The translations under genes and the position numbers were made by a program. DNA of 36,623 nucleotides from a bacterium (GTDB taxonomy: Bacteria; Patescibacteriota; Minisyncoccia; Moranbacterales; UBA9337). How positions within the stretch are numbered: position 1 is the stretch's first letter; every line of letters starts with the position of its first letter. The notes beneath the pieces are model-generated. The model did not search any database. It was not told the DNA's origin and saw only the letters and a list, made by a program, of their open reading frames with translations. Location of the stretch: the NCBI GenBank assembly GCA_021159185.1, contig JAGGSH010000008.1:1-36623 (forward strand), written 5' to 3'. Positions 7,914 through 15,976 of the stretch are shown in pieces.

Positions 7914-8408
7914 TTGCGCGTTATTGGCATAGATCCTGGTACTGCTACAACGGGCTGGGCGGTAATAGGAGAAAAAGCGGGGAAAGTTACTCCACTAGCT
8001 TATGGACATATTAGTACTTCCCCTAAAAAAACAACTGCGCAAAGATTGAAAGAAACAGCGGATGATATTGAAGAAATAATTTTAAAATACAAGCCTCAAG
8101 AAGCGGCTGTGGAAGATATTTTCTTTTTTAAAAATGTGAAAACCGCTGTTAAAGTAAGCCAGTCGCGGGGAGCTATGCTGTTGACTTTGGAAAAATTAAA
8201 GGTTAGCATATTTGAATATACTCCGCTTCAGATTAAACAAGCATTAACCGGTTATGGGCGGGCGGAAAAAAAACAAATCCAGCTGATGGTGAAAAGTATT
8301 CTAAAACTAAAAACCATTCCCCGGCCGGACGACGCCGCTGACGCTATAGCCGCGGCTATCTGTCACATAAACAGCCGGAAAATAAATAATTTGAAAGATA
8401 TTTCATAA
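7914..8408 (+). CDS. ruvC: Crossover junction endodeoxyribonuclease RuvC
   Basis: RuvC cuts Holliday junctions symmetrically after RuvAB migration. The protein shows all family motifs: the first catalytic Asp in VIGIDPGTATTGWAVI, the Glu in AAVEDIFFFKNVKTA, the KVSQSRGAMLL helix, the YTPLQIKQALTGYGRAEKKQ loop, and the final catalytic pair in RPDDAADAIAAAICH. I chose the TTG at 7914 because it yields MRVIGIDPG, where the family normally starts. An ATG at 7863 would add 17 residues (MKKIHNTKYKIHN...). These are encoded by a TACATAATACCAAATAC-like stretch that resembles the non-coding repeat before ruvB, so I doubt they are translated. No strong ribosome binding site precedes either start. It follows yebC. 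Confidence 0.95.
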   Translation: MRVIGIDPGTATTGWAVIGEKAGKVTPLAYGHISTSPKKTTAQRLKETADDIEEIILKYKPQEAAVEDIFFFKNVKTAVKVSQSRGAMLLTLEKLKVSIFEYTPLQIKQALTGYGRAEKKQIQLMVKSILKLKTIPRPDDAADAIAAAICHINSRKINNLKDIS

Positions 8409-8414
8409 AAGCTA

Positions 8415-8556
8415 TCTCGCAAAACCGCGTTTTTTGAGAAATCAAACCGCGTGGCAATTGAAAAAATATAAGCACAGCTTAATTTAGAGATTTATTGAAG
8501 ATTATCGACCTAGTGGCTGGCTATGGGGATTTCTCAAAAAACGCGGTTTTGCGAGA
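8415..8556. repeat. 29-bp perfect inverted repeat around an 84-bp core
   Basis: Positions 8415-8443 (starting TCTCGCAAAACCGCGTTTTT) are the exact reverse complement of 8528-8556. The 84-base interior has no gene. A partial extra copy of the AAACCGCG core stands just inside the left arm (about 8444-8451). It fills most of the gap between ruvC and the seven-helix membrane gene. The arms could form a long cruciform or RNA stem, or could be the ends of a small non-autonomous element; no clear flanking duplication was found. Confidence 0.75.
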
Positions 8557-8601
8557 AGATGTGAACAATATTTAATTTTTAAATAATTTAATTTCATTAC
8601 T

Positions 8602-9261
8602 ATGAACACTATCAGTCCTTTAATTAATTATTTTGTTTCTCAGGGAGTTCCATTGGAAACAATTATACTTATTCTAATGCTTCCAATTATTGCTACCATG
8701 ATCGCTTTTTTCCGGCAAGTTGTCGGCATAAAGGCTTTTGGGATTTACACTCCCTTAATTGTAACTTTCGCTTTTCTGGCTATGGGGGTGAACGGAATAA
8801 AATACGGAGTGATTATTTTCGTAAGTGTTATTTTTATTGGTATGATCACCCGCTTCATTCTTAAAAAATTTCGCTTGCTTTATCTTCCCCGAGTAGCCAT
8901 AACTTTAAGCGTGGTGGCTTTTTCCATTTTAACCATATTGGTTTTCGGTGGAACGCTTCATCGGACAGGATTGGCGGCGGTTTCTATTTTTCCTTTGCTT
9001 ATTATGATTGCTATTGTGGAAAAGTTTGTGACTGCTCAAATAGAAAAAGGGAGTAAAACAGCTATATTATTAGCTGTTGAAACATTAGTAATTTCTTTAA
9101 TTGGATATTATCTCGCTAGCTGGGATATTCTGATAAGTGTTATAGTAGCTTATCCATATCTGGTCCTTTTTACTCTTCCTATAAATTTTGTTTTAGGCAA
9201 GTGGACAGGATTGAGGTTTGCCGAATATTACCGGTTTAGGGAAATTTTGAAAAAAATGTAG
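8602..9261 (+). CDS. Seven-helix membrane protein of the transglutaminase-associated 7TM type
   Basis: The 219-residue protein is almost entirely membrane helices (about seven) with short loops. It has FFRQVVGIKAFGIYTPLIVTFAF near the start, a basic loop RFILKKFRLLYLPRVA in the middle and a cytoplasmic end RFAEYYRFREILKKM. The G-I-x-x-F-G-x-Y-T-P-x-x-x-x-x-A-F pattern and its position just before a RimK-related ligase with a retropepsin-like domain match the 7TM domain that is elsewhere fused to an inactive transglutaminase (7TM_transglut family, described by Iyer, Aravind and colleagues). The transglutaminase part is absent, so only the membrane module remains. I infer a membrane anchor or transport partner for the ligase encoded downstream. 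Confidence 0.7.
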   Translation: MNTISPLINYFVSQGVPLETIILILMLPIIATMIAFFRQVVGIKAFGIYTPLIVTFAFLAMGVNGIKYGVIIFVSVIFIGMITRFILKKFRLLYLPRVAITLSVVAFSILTILVFGGTLHRTGLAAVSIFPLLIMIAIVEKFVTAQIEKGSKTAILLAVETLVISLIGYYLASWDILISVIVAYPYLVLFTLPINFVLGKWTGLRFAEYYRFREILKKM

Positions 9262-9358
9262 CCCACGAATATACGAATCTTTTTACAAATTTACAGATGT
9301 TAAATTAGAAAAAGCCGGATTTATTTGTAAATTTGTAGCTAATTTGTATATTTGTGGG
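9262..9358. repeat. Dispersed palindromic element C, copy 2
   Basis: The element starts CCCACGAATATAC and ends GTATATTTGTGGG, an imperfect inverted repeat. Sub-repeats TTTACAAATTTAC and TTTGTAAATTTGTA lie inside. It shares ends and internal words with 5458-5572. It occupies the whole gap between the 7TM gene stop codon and the ligase gene and overlaps a GTG at 9354 that might otherwise be mistaken for the ligase start. Confidence 0.7.
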
Positions 9359-9365
9359 AAATATT

Positions 9366-10760
9366 ATGTTTAATGCAATAAAAAACCGAAAAAAAATATT
9401 GGGAATGAATGCTCGCAATTTTAGTTATGTTAGACCTAATAATTTAAAGAAGGCTATTAGAATCGCGGATAATAAAATAGTCAGTAAAAGAATTCTTAGG
9501 AAAGATGGCATTCCCGTTCCCAAGTTAATCGCCAAGATTTCCTCTTATGAGGACTTGGAAAATTTTGATTGGAATTCTTTGCCGTCCGGATTCGCGCTCA
9601 AACCCAACAGCGGTCTGGGCGGAGAAGGCATAATAGTGGTTTACGGAAGAAAAAAAGGAAGAGAAGATGCGTGGGTCAAAGCGGATAGATCCGTTGTTAC
9701 GACAAAAGACTTGAAAAGCCACATCAGGAATGTTCTTGATGGAAATTTTTCCAGTTCCGGTGTTCCGGACATAGCTTTTTTTGAAGAAAGAATGCAGCTA
9801 CTTAAACTTTTCAAGCCCTATTCCTATAGAGGCATTCCCGACATTAGAATAATTGTTTACAATAAAGTTCCCGTGATGGCGATGTTGCGCCTTCCCACAA
9901 AAGCGTCGGGAGGGAAAGCCAATCTTCAGCAAGGAGCGGTCGGAGTAGGCATTGATTTAGCGACGGGAATTACTACCTCGGCGGTTCAAGGTAAAACCAA
10001 AATTATTGAATACGCGCCCGGGACGCGCTTGCTTCTTTCCGGAATAAAAATTCCCTATTGGAAAAGCATGCTTGAGCTGGCGGTGCGTGCCCAAGAAATA
10101 TCGGGATTGGGATTTTTAGGGGCGGATATTGCCATAGACAAGGAATATGGGCCTGTCTTTCTAGAGCTTAACGCCCGCGCCGGACTGTCCATCCAAATTG
10201 CCAATCTGGACGGGCTTAAAGAACGATTGGAGAGAATAAGCGGGCTTAAAATTAAAACCGCGCAAAGGGGCGTAAGAGTGGGGATGAATCTTTTTGGCGG
10301 CGAAGTGGAAGAAGAAGTGGAAGAAATTTCAGGGAAGAGAGTTATCGGACCAGTGGAGAAAGTGAAACTGATTGGAAGGAAAGGAAAAGAAGTGGAAGTA
10401 GAAGCCAAGATTGACACTGGCGCTGGCTGGTCGTCCATAGATTCGGAAATTGCCAAAGAAATAGGATTTGAGAAAACGGTTGAAGAGTATGATAAATTAA
10501 ACATTAGCTACCAAGATATAAAAGATTTAAGCAAAAAAGAGCGCTGGAATATTGTAAAAAATGTTCCCTATATCGATTCTGCATTAATAGTCCATTCTTC
10601 GCATGGAACTACTTACCGTCCGATGGTGAAAGTGAATCTCTTTATGGACAAAAGAAATGTTTCGGCCAAAGTCACTATTATTGATCGGGCGCAACTAAAA
10701 TATCCTGTTATCATCGGAAAAAGAAATTTGGGAAGATTTTTAATTGATGTCAATAAATAA
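9366..10760 (+). CDS. ATP-grasp ligase fused to a retropepsin-like aspartyl protease domain
   Basis: Residues 1 to about 310 form an ATP-grasp domain of the RimK-related alpha-L-glutamate-ligase-like (sugar-transfer-associated) type. It shows LGMNARNFSYVRPNN at the start, KDGIPVPKL, the ATP-binding FALKPNSGLGGEGIIVV, IPDIRIIVYN, and the metal-binding GADIAIDKEYGPVFLELNAR. From about 325 a second domain follows: KVKLIGRKGKEVEVEAKIDTGAGWSS, containing D-T-G-A, and ending YPVIIGKRNLGRFLIDV. This is the retropepsin-like fold annotated as 'ATP-dependent zinc protease' (RimB-like, PF05618). In other bacteria the ligase and protease are usually separate genes in one operon. I infer that the enzyme makes, and may trim, a peptide or amino-acid modification. 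The start is the ATG at 9366; the in-frame GTG at 9354 lies in repeat C2. Confidence 0.85.
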   Translation: MFNAIKNRKKILGMNARNFSYVRPNNLKKAIRIADNKIVSKRILRKDGIPVPKLIAKISSYEDLENFDWNSLPSGFALKPNSGLGGEGIIVVYGRKKGREDAWVKADRSVVTTKDLKSHIRNVLDGNFSSSGVPDIAFFEERMQLLKLFKPYSYRGIPDIRIIVYNKVPVMAMLRLPTKASGGKANLQQGAVGVGIDLATGITTSAVQGKTKIIEYAPGTRLLLSGIKIPYWKSMLELAVRAQEISGLGFLGADIAIDKEYGPVFLELNARAGLSIQIANLDGLKERLERISGLKIKTAQRGVRVGMNLFGGEVEEEVEEISGKRVIGPVEKVKLIGRKGKEVEVEAKIDTGAGWSSIDSEIAKEIGFEKTVEEYDKLNISYQDIKDLSKKERWNIVKNVPYIDSALIVHSSHGTTYRPMVKVNLFMDKRNVSAKVTIIDRAQLKYPVIIGKRNLGRFLIDVNK

Positions 10761-10764
10761 GGAT

Positions 10765-11691
10765 ATGTCAAAAAAAATTATACTTGTCCTTTATAGCCAA
10801 AAATTTCCTGAAAATATGCTACGGCGTTCGGAAGATATGTTTAGTTTTTTTTCTAGTAAATGTATAAAATTATGCAGAGGGTTTATTAGCGATTTCAGTG
10901 AAAAAGATAAATTATTTCAAAAAGCCTTATTTTTCGAAAATAAAAAATGGGCATGGAAAGAAAATATTATTCCTGATGAAATTTATGATAGATCACTTTT
11001 TATACGCAGTAAATCAGAAATGGATAGACGTAAAATTATAGAAAAAAACTTTATTTTTTATAATAGTCTCAAAATTAACGAGTTGATGAGCAATAAATGG
11101 CTAACATACAAAAATTTTATCGAATATTCTCCCAAAAGTGTTTTAATCGAGAATAAAAATGATCTTGATAAATTTAAAAAACTCAGTTCAGAAAAAATTA
11201 TTTTAAAACCTCTTTTCGGGTCAGGAGGTAGAAATATAAAAGTTTATAAAAAGTCCGACTTTCGTCCGATAAAATTTCCTTTTATCGTTCAAGAATTTTT
11301 GGTTACCAGAAAGGGCATTCAGGGTATTGTGAAAGGGCAACACGATTTGAGAATTATACTGGCAAATAATAAAATTATTCATTCTTTTGTGCGCGTTCCT
11401 CTTAAAGATAAATTTATTGCCAATCTTTCTCAAGGAGCGAAAATAAAACTTATCTTAGAAAAAAATTTGCCAAAAGAAGTTATAAAAATTGCAAAAAAAA
11501 TTTCTAAAAAAATAAATCGGGTTGATATTAAAGGCAAAAAGAGATTATATTCGGTTGATTTTTTAGTTAGTGACTCTCAGAGACCTTATTTATTGGAGTT
11601 TAATTCGCGTCCAGGAATTATATTGGAAAAAGAAGAAATGAAAGTCAGAGCCTCTTATTATAATAATTTAATAAATTTTTTCAAAAAATAA
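10765..11691 (+). CDS. ATP-grasp ligase (RimK/YheCD-like), second of three
   Basis: This protein of about 308 residues has a poorly conserved N-terminal domain (MSKKIILVLYSQKFPENML) and an ATP-grasp core. The core includes NKWLTYKNF, the nucleotide-binding KIILKPLFGSGGRNIKVYKK, FIVQEFLVTRKGI, HDLRIILANNKII and the metal-binding SVDFLV...PYLLEFNSRPG. Enzymes of this fold join a carboxylate to an amine through an acyl-phosphate; the substrates here are unknown. The gene starts 4 bases after the previous stop (ATG 10765), and in-frame TTG/ATG codons at 10744/10747 would overlap the upstream gene. It is markedly more AT-rich and Lys/Asn/Ile-rich than the genes before it, suggesting a different origin or relaxed composition. 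It is co-directional with the next ligase one base away. Confidence 0.75.
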   Translation: MSKKIILVLYSQKFPENMLRRSEDMFSFFSSKCIKLCRGFISDFSEKDKLFQKALFFENKKWAWKENIIPDEIYDRSLFIRSKSEMDRRKIIEKNFIFYNSLKINELMSNKWLTYKNFIEYSPKSVLIENKNDLDKFKKLSSEKIILKPLFGSGGRNIKVYKKSDFRPIKFPFIVQEFLVTRKGIQGIVKGQHDLRIILANNKIIHSFVRVPLKDKFIANLSQGAKIKLILEKNLPKEVIKIAKKISKKINRVDIKGKKRLYSVDFLVSDSQRPYLLEFNSRPGIILEKEEMKVRASYYNNLINFFKK

Positions 11692-11692
11692 T

Positions 11693-12616
11693 ATGAAGAT
11701 ATGTATTTTAACTTATCATAAGAGTGTCCACCCAGTAAAAAGATTAAAGGAAGAAGGAGAAAAAAGAAATCACGATATATATGTAATGGAATGGGAAGAT
11801 ATGATTTTTAATAACAATTATAAAAAGAGAAATTATCTCGGTGATAAGAAGAAAGATTTAAAAGAATTCGATGCTATTATTCCGCGTAGCGATCGTTATC
11901 GCATTGAAATAAACGGAAGAAAAGTTAGTAGGAATTTAAATACAATTTTTCGTTTAATTATACAATATATTGAAGGGAGTAAGACATTTTTTTTAAACAG
12001 TCGATATTTTTCTGAATATCAAAGCTTGGATAAAATTTCTCAACAATTCTTTTTTGCTCAAAATAAAATTTCCGGGATAGATACTTATTTTTTTACTTCC
12101 CCTGAAAAACTTCCGAAATTAACTCAAAAAAAAGTGCTGAAGTTTCCAATTATTGCTAAAATGGCAGAGGGAAGCGTGGGGAAAAGCGTTTATAAATTAG
12201 AAAACAAAAACAGTTTAAGAAAATTTCTTATTGATAGAGAAGAAAATGATTCTTTATTCTTGTTTCAAAGGTATTATAAAATAAAGTCTGATTTTAGGGT
12301 ATTAGTTGTTGGAAATAAATCTTTGGGAGTAATTGAAAGAATCGCTCAAAAAGGAGAATGGAAAACTAATATTTCTTTAGGAGGAAAACCGAAATCATTT
12401 ATTGATGATAAGATGGCTGGGTTAGCTGAAAAAGTTTCCAGAAAAATGAAACTTGATTATGTCGGAGTGGATATTTTAAAAGACGGAGAAAAATACAGGG
12501 TGATTGAAACTAATTCATTACCTCAGTTTAAGGGATTTGAGGAAGCTAATCACGACGTTAATGTAGCCAAGGAGCTTATTAAGTTAGTCGAAAAAAGATA
12601 TCGTAGTGAATTTTGA
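11693..12616 (+). CDS. RimK-type ATP-grasp ligase, third of three
   Basis: The 307-residue protein is a fuller match to RimK-type ligases than its upstream neighbour. It has an N-terminal domain MKICILTYHKSVHPVKRL with FDAIIPRSDRYR, the PIIAKMAEGSVGKSVYKL phosphate-binding strand and loop, LFQRYYKIKSDFRVLVVGNK, then AQKGEWKTNISLGGKPK, and the metal-binding YVGVDILKDGEKYRVIETNS followed by LPQFKGFEEA. RimK-like enzymes add amino acids (often glutamate) to a protein or small-molecule carboxylate; the acceptor here cannot be read from sequence. It starts one base after the stop of the previous ligase and is similarly AT-rich, so both were probably acquired or evolved together. The next gene follows within 4 bases. 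Confidence 0.85.
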   Translation: MKICILTYHKSVHPVKRLKEEGEKRNHDIYVMEWEDMIFNNNYKKRNYLGDKKKDLKEFDAIIPRSDRYRIEINGRKVSRNLNTIFRLIIQYIEGSKTFFLNSRYFSEYQSLDKISQQFFFAQNKISGIDTYFFTSPEKLPKLTQKKVLKFPIIAKMAEGSVGKSVYKLENKNSLRKFLIDREENDSLFLFQRYYKIKSDFRVLVVGNKSLGVIERIAQKGEWKTNISLGGKPKSFIDDKMAGLAEKVSRKMKLDYVGVDILKDGEKYRVIETNSLPQFKGFEEANHDVNVAKELIKLVEKRYRSEF

Positions 12617-12620
12617 TCAA

Positions 12621-13289
12621 ATGAAAATTTTTAGCGCGAGAGGATATTTCGCCGGTGTGAATGCATTAAAAATTATCATCAATGCGGATGATTACGGGTT
12701 AAGCAAAGAGTTTAATAGGGGCATTCTTGAACTTGCCGGGAAAAGAATAGTTTCCAGCATTACTGTAATGATAAATAGAAAATATGTTAAGCCGCTAGAT
12801 TTGTTAACTTTTAAAAACATTTCCGTCGGGCTTCACTTAGAGCTTAAAGAAAAAGCCTCATTAGAGGAAATTGAGAATCGAGTAAAAAAATTTAAAAATA
12901 AATTTAAGAAGATTCCGTCCCATCTTGACGGACACAAACATTGCCACTTAACAAAAAATAATCTTCCAAAAGTTATTAGAATAGCCCAGAGATATAATTT
13001 GCCTGTCAGATCTAAACTTACGCAAGACAGGAAGATGTTAAGGGAATATAAAATAAAAACTCCCGATAGATTTATTAGCTGGCATCCAAAAAGAAAAGAG
13101 AAGTTTTTTAGCAGGATAAAAAATATTAAAAGTCCCACTTGTGAAATTGTTTGCCATCCAGGGTATTTTGATAAAAGCTACAAGTGTTCTTATAATAAAC
13201 AGCGGGAACAAGAGTTAAGAATATTAAAAAGCGGAGAATTTAAAACAATAATTAAAAAATATAAATTAGTTAATTATAGCGACTTATGA
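12621..13289 (+). CDS. YdjC/ChbG-family carbohydrate deacetylase
   Basis: Members of this family remove acetyl groups from N-acetylated sugars through a metal-dependent mechanism. Seen here are LKIIINADDYGLS (catalytic Asp and metal ligand), ISVGLHLEL (His ligand), SHLDGHKHCHL (second His) and IVCHPGYFD. The length of about 220 residues fits. Three starts are possible: GTG 12606, ATG 12621 and GTG 12657. I chose ATG 12621, but GTG 12657, 12 bases after a GAGAGGA, gives a start closer to the usual M-x-x-I-I-N-A-D-D. The end overlaps the PBP gene by 4 bases (ATGA), implying translational coupling. Placement between amino-acid ligases and a peptidoglycan synthase suggests that it acts on cell-wall or surface amino sugars (inference). 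Confidence 0.85.
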   Translation: MKIFSARGYFAGVNALKIIINADDYGLSKEFNRGILELAGKRIVSSITVMINRKYVKPLDLLTFKNISVGLHLELKEKASLEEIENRVKKFKNKFKKIPSHLDGHKHCHLTKNNLPKVIRIAQRYNLPVRSKLTQDRKMLREYKIKTPDRFISWHPKRKEKFFSRIKNIKSPTCEIVCHPGYFDKSYKCSYNKQREQELRILKSGEFKTIIKKYKLVNYSDL

Positions 13290-15793
13290 AGCCTATTTTT
13301 ACGGCTAGAAAATTTAATAAACCGAAACAAGGGAATTTTTGGAAATTGCTGGCGAAAACGCTGGTTTTTTTGGCTGGGCTGGCGTTGCTGGGAGCAATAG
13401 GCGTGTTCGCGTATTTTGCCAAAGACTTGCCCGATCCGGGGAAAATAAATAAGCGCTTAGTAGTTGAGTCCACTAAGATTTACGATCGCACCGGCCAACA
13501 TTTGCTTTACGAAATTCACGGCGAAGAAAAAAGGACGCTCATTTCTTTTGAAGAAATTCCAGAAAACATAAAATGCGCCACCATTGTTTTAGAAGATCAG
13601 GATTTTTATTCTCATCATGGTATAAAGTTAAGCTCCATTTTTCGGGCGGCTTTCAAAGATGTGCTTCACCGAGGAGTAGCTCAAGGCGGATCAACTATCA
13701 CTCAGCAGTTTATTAAGAATTCTATCCTAACATCAGAGAGAACGATGGCCAGGAAAATAAAAGAAGTTATTTTATCTTTTGAAATGGAACAGAAATTTTC
13801 CAAAGATGAAATTCTGGGAATGTATCTTAATGAAATACCTTACGGATCTAACGCTTACGGCATTGAAGCGGCTGCCCAAACTTTTTTTGGGAAGCATGCT
13901 CGTGAATTGTCGCTGGATGAAGCGGCTATGCTGGCGGCTTTGCCTAAAGCTCCTACCTATTATTCGCCTCACGGATCCCATCCAGAAAAATTGAAAGAGA
14001 GGCAAAAGACAGTCTTAAAAAGAATGGCTGACTTGGGATATATTACTTCCTCTCAAGCAGAAGAAGCTATAAACGCTGATGTTTTTAGCAAGCTAACATC
14101 TCATTGGGAAGAAATTCAAGCGCCTCATTTCGTTATGTTTGTGAAAGAATATTTAGAAAGCAAGTATGGCGATCAAGTGATAGAGCAAGGAGGTTTTAAT
14201 GTGCGCACTACTTTAGATTGGGATAAGCAACGGATTGCCGAAAAGGTGGTGAGGGAAGGGGTGGAAAAAAACAAGACATATAATGCCAGTAACGCGGCGC
14301 TAACAGCCATTGATCCCAAAACGGGACAGATTTTAGTAATGGTGGGATCTAAAGATTATTTTGACAAGTCTATTGACGGGCAGGTTAATGTGGCTATTCG
14401 CGATCGCCAGCCGGGTTCGTCTTTCAAGCCTTATGTTTATCTTACCGCTTTTACGGAAGGTTATACCCCTGAAACTATTTTGTTTGATGTAAAAACGGAA
14501 TTTGAAACCGGGACAGACAAAGAATATAGTCCGCAAAATTATGACGGAAGTTTTCATGGACCGTTAAAAATCAAAGAAGCTCTGGGGCAATCGCTTAATA
14601 TTCCGGCCGTTAAAACTTTATATTTAGCCGGTGTAAAAGATTCTATTAAAATGGCCAAGCGTTTGGGAATAACCGGACTAAACCAACCGGAGCGTTATGG
14701 GCTCTCGCTGGTTTTAGGCGGAGGAGAAGTGAAATTGCTAGACCATGTAAGCGCTTTCGGAACTTTAGCCAATAAAGGAGTTCGCCATGAAAAAACGGCT
14801 ATTTTAAGAATAGAAGACAATAAGGGGAAAATATTGGAAGAATTTAAGCCGTCTCCCGGAGAAGAAGTGGTAAAAGAAAAATATGTGGCGATGCTAGACT
14901 ATATTATTTCAACCAATAAATACCGCGCTCCCGCTTTTGGGGAAAATAACCCGTTCCGATTTGATAATCGTCCCGTGGCGGCTAAGACGGGAACTACCAA
15001 TGAGTTTCGGGACGGCTGGGCGATTGGATATACTCCGTCATTGGCAGTGGGTGTTTGGGCGGGAAATAATGATAATTCTCCAATGAAAGAAGGATCCGCC
15101 GGAGCTTATGTGGCCGCGCCCATCTGGAGGAGTTTTATGGATCAGGTTTTAGGAAATTATAATATAGAGCAATTTCCTAAATATGAAAAAGAGGAAGATA
15201 TTGAAAAGCTGGTCCTAAAAGGCGAGCTGGATATTAAAAAGGATGTTAAAGTGTGCGAGATTCCCGGCCGAAAAAATAAGTATTGCCTGGCTAATAAATA
15301 TTGTTTGAAAGAAGATGAAAAGAAAAGGAGTTTTGCCAATGTCCATAATATACTTTGGTATGTTGATAAAAACGACCCCCGGGGAGAATATCCGGAAAAT
15401 CCCGAAAAAGATCCACAGTTTAAAAAATGGGAGAAGGGAGTAAAAAAATGGTATGAAAAAGAGGAAGAGAAATATGTTTGGGGCGAAGCGGTGGAAGAAG
15501 AATGCCGCCAAAGCGATTTCAGCAAATATCTTCCTAAAATTGACTTGTCGGTTTCAGGCGAAAATTCCTCGCAACTCTCTATTTCCGTGGACGCGAGCGC
15601 TCCTTACGGCGTGGATAAAGTCAAGGTTTACATAGACGATAAGGAGATCGGCTCTTTTGACCAAAAAGATTTTAGTTTTAAATATTCCCTTTCCGCCGAA
15701 GAAAACAATACCACTTTAAAAATCAAAGCCAAAATCACCGACAAAAACGGAAACGAAGCCGGCGACAGCAAGGATGTAAGGGTGAGTTTTTAG
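13286..15793 (+). CDS. Class A penicillin-binding protein (bifunctional transglycosylase/transpeptidase)
   Basis: This 835-residue PBP1A/1C-like enzyme polymerises lipid II glycan and crosslinks stem peptides outside the membrane. It has a short cytoplasmic basic segment and one transmembrane helix (about 22-46). The GT51 domain contains Glu103 in LEDQDFYSHHG, GGSTITQQFIKN and YLNEIPYG. The transpeptidase domain has S378-S-F-K381 in RQPGSSFKPY, S436-L-N438 and K567-T-G569 in AAKTGTTNEF. A C-terminal extension holds a Lys/Glu-rich segment with several cysteines (about 640-720) and an Ig-like domain (about 750-835: LSISVDASAPYGVDKVKVYI). ATG 13286 overlaps the deacetylase stop. The stop lies inside a hairpin (15792-15813), and a terminator follows at 15827. 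Confidence 0.95.
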   Translation: MKPIFTARKFNKPKQGNFWKLLAKTLVFLAGLALLGAIGVFAYFAKDLPDPGKINKRLVVESTKIYDRTGQHLLYEIHGEEKRTLISFEEIPENIKCATIVLEDQDFYSHHGIKLSSIFRAAFKDVLHRGVAQGGSTITQQFIKNSILTSERTMARKIKEVILSFEMEQKFSKDEILGMYLNEIPYGSNAYGIEAAAQTFFGKHARELSLDEAAMLAALPKAPTYYSPHGSHPEKLKERQKTVLKRMADLGYITSSQAEEAINADVFSKLTSHWEEIQAPHFVMFVKEYLESKYGDQVIEQGGFNVRTTLDWDKQRIAEKVVREGVEKNKTYNASNAALTAIDPKTGQILVMVGSKDYFDKSIDGQVNVAIRDRQPGSSFKPYVYLTAFTEGYTPETILFDVKTEFETGTDKEYSPQNYDGSFHGPLKIKEALGQSLNIPAVKTLYLAGVKDSIKMAKRLGITGLNQPERYGLSLVLGGGEVKLLDHVSAFGTLANKGVRHEKTAILRIEDNKGKILEEFKPSPGEEVVKEKYVAMLDYIISTNKYRAPAFGENNPFRFDNRPVAAKTGTTNEFRDGWAIGYTPSLAVGVWAGNNDNSPMKEGSAGAYVAAPIWRSFMDQVLGNYNIEQFPKYEKEEDIEKLVLKGELDIKKDVKVCEIPGRKNKYCLANKYCLKEDEKKRSFANVHNILWYVDKNDPRGEYPENPEKDPQFKKWEKGVKKWYEKEEEKYVWGEAVEEECRQSDFSKYLPKIDLSVSGENSSQLSISVDASAPYGVDKVKVYIDDKEIGSFDQKDFSFKYSLSAEENNTTLKIKAKITDKNGNEAGDSKDVRVSF

Positions 15794-15813
15794 ATGTATC
15801 TATAGATGCATCT
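15792..15813 (+). terminator. Hairpin at the PBP stop codon
   Basis: AGATGTATC (15792-15800) pairs with GATGCATCT (15805-15813), with one G-T pair and a four-base loop. Nearly the same hairpin (AGATGCATC/GATGCATCT) follows the last pilin gene at 34497-34518. No T-run follows directly, so it probably assists the stronger terminator 14 bases downstream. Confidence 0.4.
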
Positions 15814-15826
15814 ATTTCGAATGAAA

Positions 15827-15857
15827 AATCCCTGTTTTAATTCAGGGATTCTTTTTG
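15827..15857 (+). terminator. Intrinsic terminator after the PBP operon (left island boundary)
   Basis: AATCCCTG (15827-15834) pairs with CAGGGATT (15843-15850) and is followed by CTTTTTG. This is a standard rho-independent terminator for the + strand operon. The same sequence words recur at 21020-21068 on the far side of the minus-strand cassette. Confidence 0.75.
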
Positions 15858-15976
15858 CGAGAAAGATAACTTGTGGCGTATTTTATGAGTGTGCTTGAAG
15901 AAAATTCTGAAATAAAAGAAAGAAGGGGTTTAAAGGAATGAATGCTCAAGTCTAACTAAATTATAATTACAATATC

